Assembly: GCA_011109175.1 (NCBI GenBank)
Contig: RDEW01000018.1
Coordinates: 617,304-681,303 of the forward strand
Reading direction: 5' to 3'
Length of the DNA: 64,000 bases
DNA from: Dicyema japonicum
Lineage: Eukaryota > Dicyemida > Rhombozoa > Dicyemidae
The notes under the pieces are model-generated. The model did not search any database. It was not told the origin of the DNA and worked only from the letters and a program-made list of their open reading frames with translations. This document shows, in pieces, positions 54,960 through 64,000 of the stretch (positions within the stretch are counted from its first letter, which is position 1; every line of letters begins with the position of its first letter). The translations under genes were made by a program, and so were the position numbers.

Positions 54960-56760
54960 GCTGCAGCGGCAGATGTCCCACTTGAGGACCGTAGATTTAC
55001 CCGCAAGATCCCTCATTGTAAGGTTTACGGAGTAGTGTTAACCTGTATCAATAAGCTGTGGCTTATGCGGTGGAAGATAAGGCAGTAGGATCACTGGGTG
55101 ACATCTCCCTAGTGCTGTATGTGCACAGATCATCTATGAGGAATTGACGGACAAGCCCAGACCAACCAGTAAATGGAGAAAGCAGAATCTGTGCCAAGAT
55201 TGCTTGGAGACAGACTGAGCTGGAGGCACTAAAGGCACATAAGTAGTAGTGGCGAGAGGGTTAGAAGAAAAGCACCGTCTATAGTAAAGGGCCTAATTAG
55301 TAAACTCCGTGTTCCCTAATGGGACCTCAAAGAGTTGAGGAGGGCAAAGGTGGAGTTAGAGGGGGCAATAATGGTGTATATGAGGAAACTCTATACACAT
55401 GAAAGTCGGTGTACGAGAAGGAGAGAAAATAATCTGTTTGAGTTGTTTCAGTACAAATCCTTTTATCGATGACCTGAAGATGTATGCTCGAACAGCCGAG
55501 AGCTCTATCCATGGGGTCTGTGTTCTTTGAGAGCATAGGACAATTTGAATTATTCAAAGTCAGTGACTAACACCCAAGTATGTAGCGAGTTAGTAAGAGT
55601 CCTAGTGGAACACGAAAGATATAAGTATCTGGGTATTACCGAAACTCCAAAGTCTCTTATAATGCCTGAGATAGACAAATTACTGAAGGCAGCCGTAAAA
55701 GAGCAGCTTTATTATGTAAGACGTCTCTAAATGCAAGGAATTTGTTTTTAGCATTAAATGAGTATGCTGTCTCGCTGCTAAACTACTACATAAGTGTTGT
55801 GGAGTTTGAGCCCAAAAAGTATGATGAGATGGATGTTATGATCCGTGGAGTACTCAGAGAGAACCATGTCCATGTGCGGCAGCCAATAAGGAGAGACTAT
55901 ATTTACCCCGTGAATAATCGGCCGTGGACTGTGTGGAGTAGTCCAACTAAGTGAGCGTATCCTAATGTGAATGCACGACACCTGATAATAATAATAACAC
56001 GCAAAGACCACGGTTATATCTTCAGCTGGGACAACCCACATGTCACCTTAATCGTCGACATATGCTAAAATACGTGACAACTCACTTCTATCGAGGCGAT
56101 GTACACGTATATGCAAGACCGCAATATTTTTTTGGTCGATCAACAAATGCATGTCCCCATTGTAGTCAACAGGCATGTCGGTTGATCATTTAGCCACTGG
56201 TGCGGATCTATGCTCTGCCACGAACTGTGTGGAAGCATAACGAGAGTAAGAGTCTTCATCTTTTACTATGCAATAAGTATGATTCGTCACACAGAAAGTT
56301 GCGGACTCATAAGTGCAATCTGTACTAGAGAACACAGGTCCAAATTAAGTATAGACAGTGTTATCCGTATCTCGGTGCTAGTCAAGCACAATAAACGCGA
56401 CATTGTTATACACGATAAAGAGTCTGGTCAAGCTATTACGTCTCAAGACCGTTTGCAGACTGTGGAGTGGAGAAAAAAGAGGAAGTAATGACTTGTTGCA
56501 AACGAGATGGGCAGATAGTTGCAAGTCCTCGTTATTTCAATAGTAAATGACGTAAGAAGGAATTGCAACAAAGTACAACAAGGTTATCTAAGCATTAGGG
56601 TAGATAGGAAGCTCCAGGCCTATCTACAGTCCACTGTATTAAAGGGTTCATAAGAGCCTGACACTGGAGTATAGAGCAGAGCCCGAGATGCCACATTGGG
56701 CAGAGGGTTCAATTGACAAGGCGCTCTCGAGTGTTTCAGCAACTAGATTAACCTGCCTGA
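54960..56760 (+). pseudogene. R4/Dong-like LINE with C-terminal RLE, decayed
   Basis: Plus strand, many stops. Pieces in order: RRAKVELEGAIMVYMRKLY...RRRENNLFE (N-terminal helical region, about 55330-55450), LNYSKSVTN and ERYKYLGITET (RT C-terminal, 55545-55640), LNARNLFLALNEYAVSLLNYYISVVEFEP (55725-55815; the thumb region typical of R4/Dong-type LINEs), NACPHCSQQACRLI (zinc knuckle, about 56145), then the RLE with SKLSIDSVIRI, KHNKRDIVIHDKESG and SQDRLQTVEW (56340-56470). The catalytic KPD is KRD here. A short stretch at 55985-56060 (ATAATAATAATAACACGCAAAGACCACGG) looks like a minus-strand LINE 3' end inserted in it. Bases 54597-54960 may be its 5' part but could not be assigned. Confidence 0.6.
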
Positions 56761-57107
56761 TGGTGTGACGTCCTCGTTTCTTCCTGTACAACGGTTAAGA
56801 AAAAATCTGAAAAACTCATTATACAATCAACTCAGGCTAATGACGTTCAACGTACGTGGAATATCGAAAATTGACAAGGAAAGTACTTCGTGACGATCTC
56901 GAGAAATAATAAAATATCTATTAGCTGCTACAGAGACGAAAATCGAAAATGACGCGATGAGACATGGAACAACTACCGACTGATTCTTCACAACTGAATG
57001 CAAGCACGCATGGATTTGCCCTACATGAATTATCTCAAAAAATTACATCGCTATTAGAAAGTCAACGACCGAATATGTGTCCTACAAGTCAAACTAAATG
57101 GGTTGTA

Positions 57108-59410
57108 GGAAAAAAAGTCAAGCGGAAAAAAGTCAAGTCGTCTTTTTTTAGTTATATCGCATTTTTTATACTAGAAGTCCCGTAAGCGGAAAAAAGGTCA
57201 AGCGGAAAAAAAGTTTTTTTTTTTTGAAAATTTTTCCCTTATAAATTTTCGAAATTTAGCGCAAAACGGAAAAAAAGTCAAGTCCGTTAATTTCGTTACG
57301 GACTTGACTTTTTTTCCGTTTATAAAATAAGATTTTTATTCATGATCGTTTCATTTTAAAGTAAGCGAGTTTAGAATAACAAATTATTTAAATAGTTAAT
57401 TTTGGCTAATGTTAATGAATTAAAATGTCCCGCCACAACTAAAACTACACGTGGTGGAAATAAATTCTAAAAATAAAACAGATTTTTTCTACTTTTAAAA
57501 TTTTTTAAAATGTTATAAACATATGATTTTTATTTAACGAGAATCAAGGGATTATTTAATGTGAATCAAAAGAATATTTAATATTCCATGCAATTGCTTT
57601 TAGGGCTTCTCCTACTGTTTTTTTCCGTCCTGGCGATCCAGACATATATTTAAAAGCCTTTTTTGTCTATCAATCGTTTTTTTATTTGTTCTTGTTGAAA
57701 TTCTTTTTCCAAAGGAATCCTGGTCAATAATAGTTTTCGTCATTTTTTCTTCTTTTTGGAATGACGATATAATATTCCATATCGATGGATGACGATATCC
57801 CGTCAAATTGTATAATTTATTGTTCCACCCTTCACAATAGTTATTTGTTCTTTGTTTATTATTGAGTGTAGCTTCATACACATTCCATAAATTTGGAGGA
57901 AACAATGGAGCAATGTGCTGTATTCTAACAGCTAAGGGTTTTCTCGATCATTTAAGCAACGATAATAACCGCGAACATATGTTCTATCAAAATAATCTAA
58001 TATATATTTTGAATCTGGAACATTTTCTGGCATATTATTCATTAGGAATTCTATTCCTTCTTCCATATCTTGAATGGGTAAAAATGCAAGAGCGTCTATC
58101 ATTGCGCAAAAAATGTTAAAATTAATATTTTCTTTATATTGTTTTACTAGATGCAATTCTTGAATTTTTCTCCAGGTTGACTGTCTTAGATGATAATAAC
58201 ATCCTCTAATATGTATTCGTCTCCCAAATACTGCAAGGACAGCTCGAAATACCGAATCTTCAAAGTCTGCCATAATAGTTTCAAGACAAAATTCCAAATT
58301 CAAATTATGAATTGCATTTTGAATAGCCTCAAAAAATTCTTCGTAAATCTTTCGTGATTTAGAAGGTAATATTCCATAAATAACTGTAATTGCACTGGCA
58401 TTGAACTGAATCCTGATAAAATAGATTTGCTTGAAGATACATGGTGCCATGGAGAAATTTCCATCCATATACCATGATTTTGAATTCGCCAATAACGTTA
58501 TATTAGTTTTGGTGCTGAATATCAATATTCTATCGGTTCTTCTATGATTATCATAAATTAAAAAATTTTCTGAATATGGACGAAGAGTTATAGATAAGAA
58601 CGATGGAATATCTCCGAGATCGAAAATATTTTTTGGAATATGTAGAGACAAGGGTTGATTCCTTAGTGTTCGCTTGAAAGAATCTACAGAAGGGAGAATA
58701 ATTCTGGTTGCTGTTTCACATTGAGACACAACCTTTGAATAGATTTGTAAGAAATTTTCTTGACTCGTTTTAGCAATAAGTTTTGCTTCGTTGAACAACT
58801 TCATCAGTTTTATTTGACTTTCGTCAAATTCGTGAATGTGAGAAATTCTTCTTCGGGAAATTCAAAATTATGATCTGTTCTTAGTCTTCCTCTGCATCCT
58901 TGTGAAGATTTTTTACACATTTAAAAATTATATAGTTTTTTGTCCGAGTGCTTTGTATACATAAACCCTTAAAACAAATTTTCTTTCCTCCATTGTTAGT
59001 TGATATTATCTCCATTTTGTCTCTTATTTTTGGGCAAGCATAATATTTAAAATACGCCTAATTATAACCTTAAAATCCGTATTGATTAAGTCAAAAAGAT
59101 TAAACCAGTGAAAAAAGTCAAGGTCAAAAAGATTAAACCAAAGCGAAAAAAGTTAAGTCAATTTTATTATTACCTTGAAATTCTTAAATTGATTTAGTCA
59201 AAGCGATTATACCAAATCCGTTTTGCGCTAAATTTCGAAAATTTATAAGGGAAAAATTTTCAAAAATGGAAAAAAAGTCAAGCGGAAAAAAAGTCAAGTA
59301 TTGAAAAAATTTTTAAAAATTAAAAGATGCTAGTAGTATCACAAAAATGCGATATAAACTAAAAAAAGACACTTGACTTTTTTTCCGCTTACGGACTTGA
59401 CTTTTTTTCC
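57108..59410. mobile_element. MULE transposon with long terminal inverted repeats
   Basis: Left end 57108-57325 and right end 59190-59410 are inverted copies: ggaaaaaaagtcaag motifs, ttttagtTatatcgcattttt, and aaatttttcccttataaattttcgaaatttagcgcaaaacgg occur in both, in opposite orientation. The motif GGAAAAAAAGTCAAG is repeated several times within each end and also inverted. The transposase lies between, on the minus strand. A target duplication could not be defined. Confidence 0.8.
57612..59015 (-). pseudogene. FLYWCH-MULE transposase
   Basis: Minus strand. From ATG 59015: STNNGGKKICFKGLCIQSTR and NYIIFKCVKK followed, after a missing A near 58910, by GCRGRLRTDHNF, a FLYWCH-like zinc finger (C, C, HxH at HIHEFDESQ). 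The main frame 58804-57932 carries the MULE core: WYMDGNFSMAP (first catalytic Asp), IMADFEDSVFRAVLAVFG (second Asp), RGCYYHLRQS (C/H motif) and FLMNNMPENVPDS. After one stop, the frame 57905-57612 continues NNYCEGWNNKLYN. It needs two or three small repairs to be open, so the copy is relatively recent. Present in single copy in the window. Confidence 0.85.
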
Positions 59411-59439
59411 CGCACTCCTGCTGTTCACCTGGTGGAAGG

Positions 59440-59690
59440 TTCCACGCATCTACGATGCAGAACTGGTTTGACGAGTGACGCCGTCATCAGTGAATACTCA
59501 CTGCGGAACTGGATTGTCGAAAGGACACTCACACAAGAAAAAGAAAAAAAAGAAGTGAAGATCATTCCTTGGTTCTACGATTAGTTAAAATTAACTGTTC
59601 TTTACTTAAATAAAGTGTGTGTCCTGCCTATGCGGAGCTATAAAATACTATGGCTCTCGTGAAAAGGCTTATTATTATAATACTGAGACT
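59440..59690 (+). repeat. SINE family C copy
   Basis: Close to full match of the inverted copy at 21050-21292, including tgacgccgtcatcagtgaata, cacaagaaaaagaaaaaaaag, gattagttaaaattaactg, aataaagtgtgtgtcctgcc and the GGCTTATTATTATAATA tail. It begins directly downstream of the MULE's right end. Confidence 0.8.
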
Positions 59691-60039
59691 CAAACTTATC
59701 CAGTCGCAATGTATTTTGTTCCAAAGTCCTTTTTAGCCCGAACCTATTTATTAATGTTTTTAATTCATACTTTATTCCCATGTTAAAAGTATATTTACTA
59801 TTATGAACATTCATTTTCCTGTTCATAGCTTTGTAATAATTAGAATTTTCTTCAATCGATTTAATTTCGAGATTGAATCTCTTATCTGACTTATCTAGAT
59901 ATAAATTTTTTAAATCAAACTACGTGAATTTTCAATAGATTCTAGAGTCGAACAATTAACCAAATCGTCAATTTGTTCTGGAATTGCACACTAATCACTT
60001 AAATTATCTAAGTCATAATGTGATATAAGTATAACTATT

Positions 60040-61008
60040 AATTATTGAATTTATTCCCTTAATTCCTCGATATCTTTCATAAAGGACTTTCGTTAGAAAA
60101 TGAATGGACCGATATGTTATAACTGTAGACAGCACTTTCTAATTTATCAAGCCACTTTTTTTCACTGTTATCCAGCATTTTTAACAACTTCCTCGTGATC
60201 GTCTGATTAATTCTTTCGACAATTCCTTATGCTCGTGGATTGTTAGGCCTTCCGTGAATTTGCTTAATGTTAAAATTTTCGCAAAGTTTTGTTATTTCTT
60301 GATTTTAAATTCAGAACCATTGTCCGACTGAGGAAATTTACATGGCCCATTCAGGCGGAACAAAGATCTTAAGTTTTCACATACTTCTTTACCAGACTTA
60401 TTATAGAGTGGTCGTACGAAAGCGAATCTATAAATTAAAAAAGCAAACCTACTATATATGTCAATGACCGTTAAATTCCATTTGAAGTTTTCATTTAATG
60501 TTGAAAATTTCAGGTCTATTAGATCTACCTGAAAAAGTTCATTTGGAGAAGAAGCAAACACATGGTGATTTATATCTCCAATTATAAAAAATCACGAACT
60601 TTTAAAAGACGCGAAAATTTGCAGACTTCACAATTTCGAATGACTTTTCTGACATTCTTTACAGTGAAGTATCTTTGTCGGCATTCATACTCAATTTTGA
60701 TGACTCCTCCGTGTGAAAAAACGATTTCGCAACATGCTCCATTTCGGTTTCATTATCCAGGGATATGACTAACTTGGAATCATTTGATTTAAGATACAGT
60801 CTAAAATTATTGCAAATTTACAATACCTGTCATTGATAATGGAAAAATTCTCTATCTTCTTTACAAGCCTATATTTTCGGTGACTCGGAAGATTTTCGGG
60901 AAATTTATCATACAAAGCATCTATTAAAGTTTGATATTCAACGCAATCTTTCACAAAACATTTGTAAGAAGCCATTGCAACAAAATAATCTTCTATACTA
61001 TAAATCAC
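60040..61008 (-). pseudogene. Retroviral-type integrase (KRBA2-like), broken
   Basis: Minus strand. N-terminal frame 61008-60769 (YKCFVKDCVEYQTLIDAL...), then scattered HHCC zinc-binding residues (CEIVFSHGG, CEVCKF) in other frames. The core frame 60561-60292 has ELFQVDLIDLK (first catalytic Asp), LTVIDIYSRFAF, KEVCENLRSLF and QSDNGSEF (second Asp). Downstream, RPNNPRA-stop-GIVERINQTI supplies the catalytic Glu, just after a stop codon. This DDE triad and spacing are those of Ty3/retroviral integrases, and the lack of RT suggests a KRBA2-like or domesticated-type integrase. No terminal repeats found. Confidence 0.7.
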
Positions 61009-61204
61009 GCTAGAAATCTAGGTTTACCGCTATAAAAAAATAAAATCTTTATAATCATAACATTTATGAATAAAAAACTAATTTAACAGGATTAAATTAT
61101 GATATAAATCGGATATACAAAATTAAATGTCGGATAATCAAAAGACTTTTCAAGGTCGAAAAATGTAACAGGATGCGTTACGCGCCCATGTGACATATTA
61201 ACCC

Positions 61205-61495
61205 AGGATACACCGAGAAAGAAGTTAAAGTAAATAACTAATTAAGTATATCCAGTTTCCACTTGTACAGAAACAAAGTCCATCCGGAATCAGCATAAAA
61301 GGTAAGACGTCCATTACATGCAGTTGTGGAAACCCTCCTGTGGAGTTGGGGAGAACAAATGATCCTTTTTCGTGCCGGCCTGGCACTGGGCGTCACCTAG
61401 ACAGGTGGATGACATGACGCCACTCTAATAGGAAGAGACAGGAGGAACAGACAAGAAAGCAGAAAACCTCAACCAATTAACCACGCAACACCACA
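61205..61495 (-). repeat. SINE family A copy
   Basis: Reverse complement of the family A body: ggcgtcatgtcatccacctg, gtgccaggccggcacgaaaa, the ctccacaggaggg core, gatggactttgtttctg and agtgg aaactggata match 15225-15505 closely. Confidence 0.75.
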
Positions 61496-61614
61496 TGCGC
61501 CACGCGGCTAATCGCAAAATTTATATTAGAATGTAATATTTTTTTAATTTAATAATTTTTAAATATATTATTAATTATATTTAAAACCCATAATTAATTA
61601 GAATAGATCGTGTC

Positions 61615-62128
61615 ATGTCTATTAATGAAGTTAAAATTGATGTGAATGTGAATAACCAAAATAATGACAACCCAACCATTCTATCTAGAATAAAGAGTGC
61701 CAAACACTTTCAAAGTCAGCTCTTCCTCATTCAAGTCGCCCAAATTGTAATAAATCGCATAAAATTAAGGTGATTGACATCATTGTTATCATCTGTGCCT
61801 CATCAAACTTCGGGTTCGCACTTAGTGGGGGAGTATTTGTCAACTTTGTGGCCTCATCATCTGCAGTACTCATAACCATCCAATTTTTTTTATATTTCAC
61901 AACTCTCAACCAGAAAATCGAGCATAGAAGGTTCACAATTGGAGAATTGGGAGGAAATATTTTGTTTTGTGGCCTATATTTTATTTCTGGTATTATTTCT
62001 GGCGCCAACTCTAACACAAGGTAGAGTGGGGCTTCTCCGGGGGTATTATCGCCACCACAGTTTGTGATGTTGTTATTATAGGTGTTCTGTTGTGTTGCTT
62101 TAGTCGTGAGGGGTTTTTTAACTGTTAG
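61615..62128 (+). CDS. MARVEL-domain-like four-helix membrane protein
   Basis: Start ATG 61615 (MSINEVKIDVNVNNQN). A 23-nt intron at 61747-61769 joins LFLIQVAQI to VIDIIVIICASSNFGF. Four hydrophobic segments can be counted: around VIDIIVIICA, GGVFVNFVASSSAVLITIQFF (GG.fv.Fv... is MARVEL-like), LGGNILFCGLYFISGII, and GIIATTVCDVVIIGVLLCC. Cytosolic, Asn-rich N-terminus. Between the third and fourth segments (62020-62021) the frame must shift by one base, otherwise the protein ends at NSNTR and stop 62022-62024. Similar in length (about 165 residues) and layout to CMTM/plasmolipin-like proteins, which organise membrane microdomains or vesicle traffic. Family assignment is moderate. Confidence 0.6.
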
Positions 62129-63550
62129 ACTCCTCATGTCCTTCAGAATCAGTAGTTGATTTATTTTTTAATTAATATTTGGTTTATCTTTCGTTTCCTG
62201 ATTGGTCATAGTGCATTTATAGAGTCTCTCCTTGTCCATCGGAGGGTCGGTGTAGTTAGCCACTATTGTGTCGGATTGGTATTTCTGAGTGCTTATATCC
62301 TAAGAGATTATACTCTAAATATTTGTTGTACAAAATAATTGGAATTATTAGGAATTATTCTTATGTTCTCCGTCCGACTTTGTCGTGGGCAGGAAATCTC
62401 AGGATTGATTTGTGTGTGCAACTGCCTTATGGTTGTAGAGAATATGTGACAATTCAAAATCCCCAATAATGTGTAATTTGATGTTATTATCTTAATTGAT
62501 CCTGACTTTTGATTTTTGCTATTTAATTAATGCTTTGTTGACAGTCAGAAGGGGAGGGACGGTCGTGGAGTGGGAGTAGGGCAGATTATGAGAAAGTGCA
62601 TTGTCAATCATGGTTAATTATTTCCTTAAACAATAAACTTACACAAATCCCTTTACAAAAGCAGATATTAGATTATAATATCAAAATAGCTTATTTATCA
62701 TTTCTGAGAATTTAGATATGAACAAATGCGAGATAATGAACTGTTTATGCATTATGGTTATTGGGTATTAAGCAGATTGCTTCCGCTTAGTCATAGTCGC
62801 CTTCTGAGTGGATGAGAAGATAGATTGCGGGCGATATTGAAATTCTGGAGAATGGAGATGGTCTCCACAGCACGTGTGGGTTGAATTGTCCGCGCAATAT
62901 CTACTGTTTCTTGGTTGGTGGAGCATGAATTGTTAGTAATGTCTATACTTATGTTCCCGAATAAAGATTAATGTGTAATTAGGCAGATGACGTAGTTAAG
63001 TTGGCCTTTATGGTTTTAGTTATAAAATTAAGGTATTTGAAAGAGTCACACTTCGCCTTTGTTCTTCACCTTTTAAGAACTTGATAAATTCCGGAGACTT
63101 AACCTCAAAACATTCCCCTGAATTCACTGGACAATCTCATGATAAGACGAAGAATGTGCTAACTTGAAATATTTGCATCTAAAACAAGCAAACCCTTGAC
63201 TATTGATAATTATGATTTTCATAATAGCACTTACTTGTAGATAATGCAAAACGTTAAATGACTACAACGTAATCTCATAAAATGTAATACGTATATTATT
63301 CTCTTATTACATCATTCGCCCACTTTTGACTATATAGTCAACTATTTATATAAATTATCTACGAAGTTAAAATCCTAAAATGATCTGGAACTAGATTACA
63401 TCTTTAAAGAGATATACCGCCAAACACACGTCAAACCGCACAAGACGTACCTGACAACCAATTCAACACGAAAACCTATTTTTTCTACAGTTTATCGTTT
63501 GTATTTTTGCTTAAGAGAAATCGTCTTGATATCATTTTCTTTCAATTTTA
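62129..63550. other. Intergenic, no gene recognised
   Basis: Short frames at 62156-62469 lack any conserved motif. The rest is AT-rich, with no repeats shared with elsewhere in the window that I could see. Confidence 0.4.
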
Positions 63551-64000
63551 CTAATTATTAAAATGATTAAAAATAAAGACATTTTTGAATTTATTAACTA
63601 GACCACGGGAAGCATACGTCGAAGACAGAAAGGCTGGGAGGGCGAGTTTAAGTGGCGAGCGTATCCCAATTCCTCCATAACGAAGTGGTAACTTGCATTT
63701 GGTCCACCATGCTTTATCCAGAGGGATGTTAAGTGTTTCTTCAACAGAGGTCCTCAGCTTCTCATCGATAACTCTCAAGAAATCCATGTCTGTGAAACAT
63801 GGGGACGTCCGTAGAAAAAAATAGGAGTCGGGTAAGGTGAAAATTCTTGAGGATGAAGAGAGAAATGTGGGAGTCCAAAGCCTTTAGATTGTGCGTGAGC
63901 AGCTGTAGGATTCACTCTTCTCCTCCAGGACAGTTGACATGTCATACAGAGGAGAGGAAAATCTCCTTTTCTAGTCGGGTGACTTTGATGTCCTGAAGGC
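63551..64000 (-). pseudogene. PHD-type LINE fragment, region after the RT
   Basis: Minus frame 63787-63551 encodes FLRVIDEKLRTSVEETLNIP, then KAWWTKCKLPLRYGGIGIRS and LKLALPAFLSSTYASRG. This is the segment between RT and RLE in PHD/RLE-type LINEs (LPxxxGGLGxRSxxxLALPAFLAS). Preceding bases, to the window edge, hold FLRTSP and other pieces in changing frames. It belongs to the same broad group as 37967-40483 and extends beyond the window. Confidence 0.65.

Noticed and set aside
61727-62137. 136-codon minus-strand frame
   Set aside because: Antisense of the MARVEL-like gene. The plus strand has the spliced, hydrophobic and family-like protein.

Overview
This is eukaryotic nuclear DNA, AT-rich, with a few intron-containing genes among many decayed transposons. 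The host genes have extremely short GT-AG introns: about 60 could be placed by keeping a conserved protein in frame, and almost all are 20-31 nt (mode 22-24). The one clear outlier is 103 nt. Animal-type proteins (GH18 chitinase with CBM14 domains, FAM221A, PHTF, PIG-T, DBT) together with introns this small suggest a dicyemid (mesozoan) or a similarly reduced metazoan parasite. That is an inference from intron size and gene content, not a species identification.

Host genes in order: 3' part of MCM4 (1-1452, +); PRPF38B (5759-6512, -); an unrecognised gene in two diverged copies either side of an N gap (8285-8850 and 9754-10319, -); a low-complexity protein with two RRMs (13768-15024, -); FAM221A (19502-20481, -), divergent from an unknown gene (20574-21022, +); a secreted chitinase (25907-27885, +); PHTF (30001-31763, -); PIG-T (about 48190-49512, +); DBT, the branched-chain dehydrogenase E2 (50081-51660, -); and a small MARVEL-like membrane protein (61615-62128, +). 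They belong to unrelated pathways (replication, splicing, GPI anchoring, amino-acid catabolism), as expected for a eukaryotic neighbourhood without operons.

The rest is mostly mobile DNA. CR1/Jockey-like APE-type LINEs lie at 2752, 4290, 11060, 21990, 23390-25470, 34460-37329, 44100-47500 (with a second LINE inserted in it), 53400 and 54170. LINEs with a restriction-like endonuclease (RLE) include a nearly whole PHD-finger/RT/RLE element (37967-40483) with relatives at 3039, 7617 and 63551, and an R4/Dong-like element (54960-56760). DNA transposons are a BED/hAT element with terminal repeats and 8-bp target duplication (40771-42975), a FLYWCH/MULE with long inverted repeats (57108-59410), a CGGBP1-like fragment (33714-34392) and a retroviral-type integrase remnant (60040-61008). 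At least three tRNA-derived SINE families are interspersed.

The most interesting signal is that three separate LINEs carry a 2A-like ribosome-skipping peptide, or a decayed version of it, directly before the endonuclease: canonical at 2785-2808, degenerate at 44221-44250 and 25414-25443.

The assembly needs care. Three single-N positions sit exactly between near-identical copies of 150-235 bp. Four more near-identical tandem duplications of 83-112 bp lack an N, and several otherwise conserved genes carry one single-base frameshift. These look largely like assembly and polishing errors.
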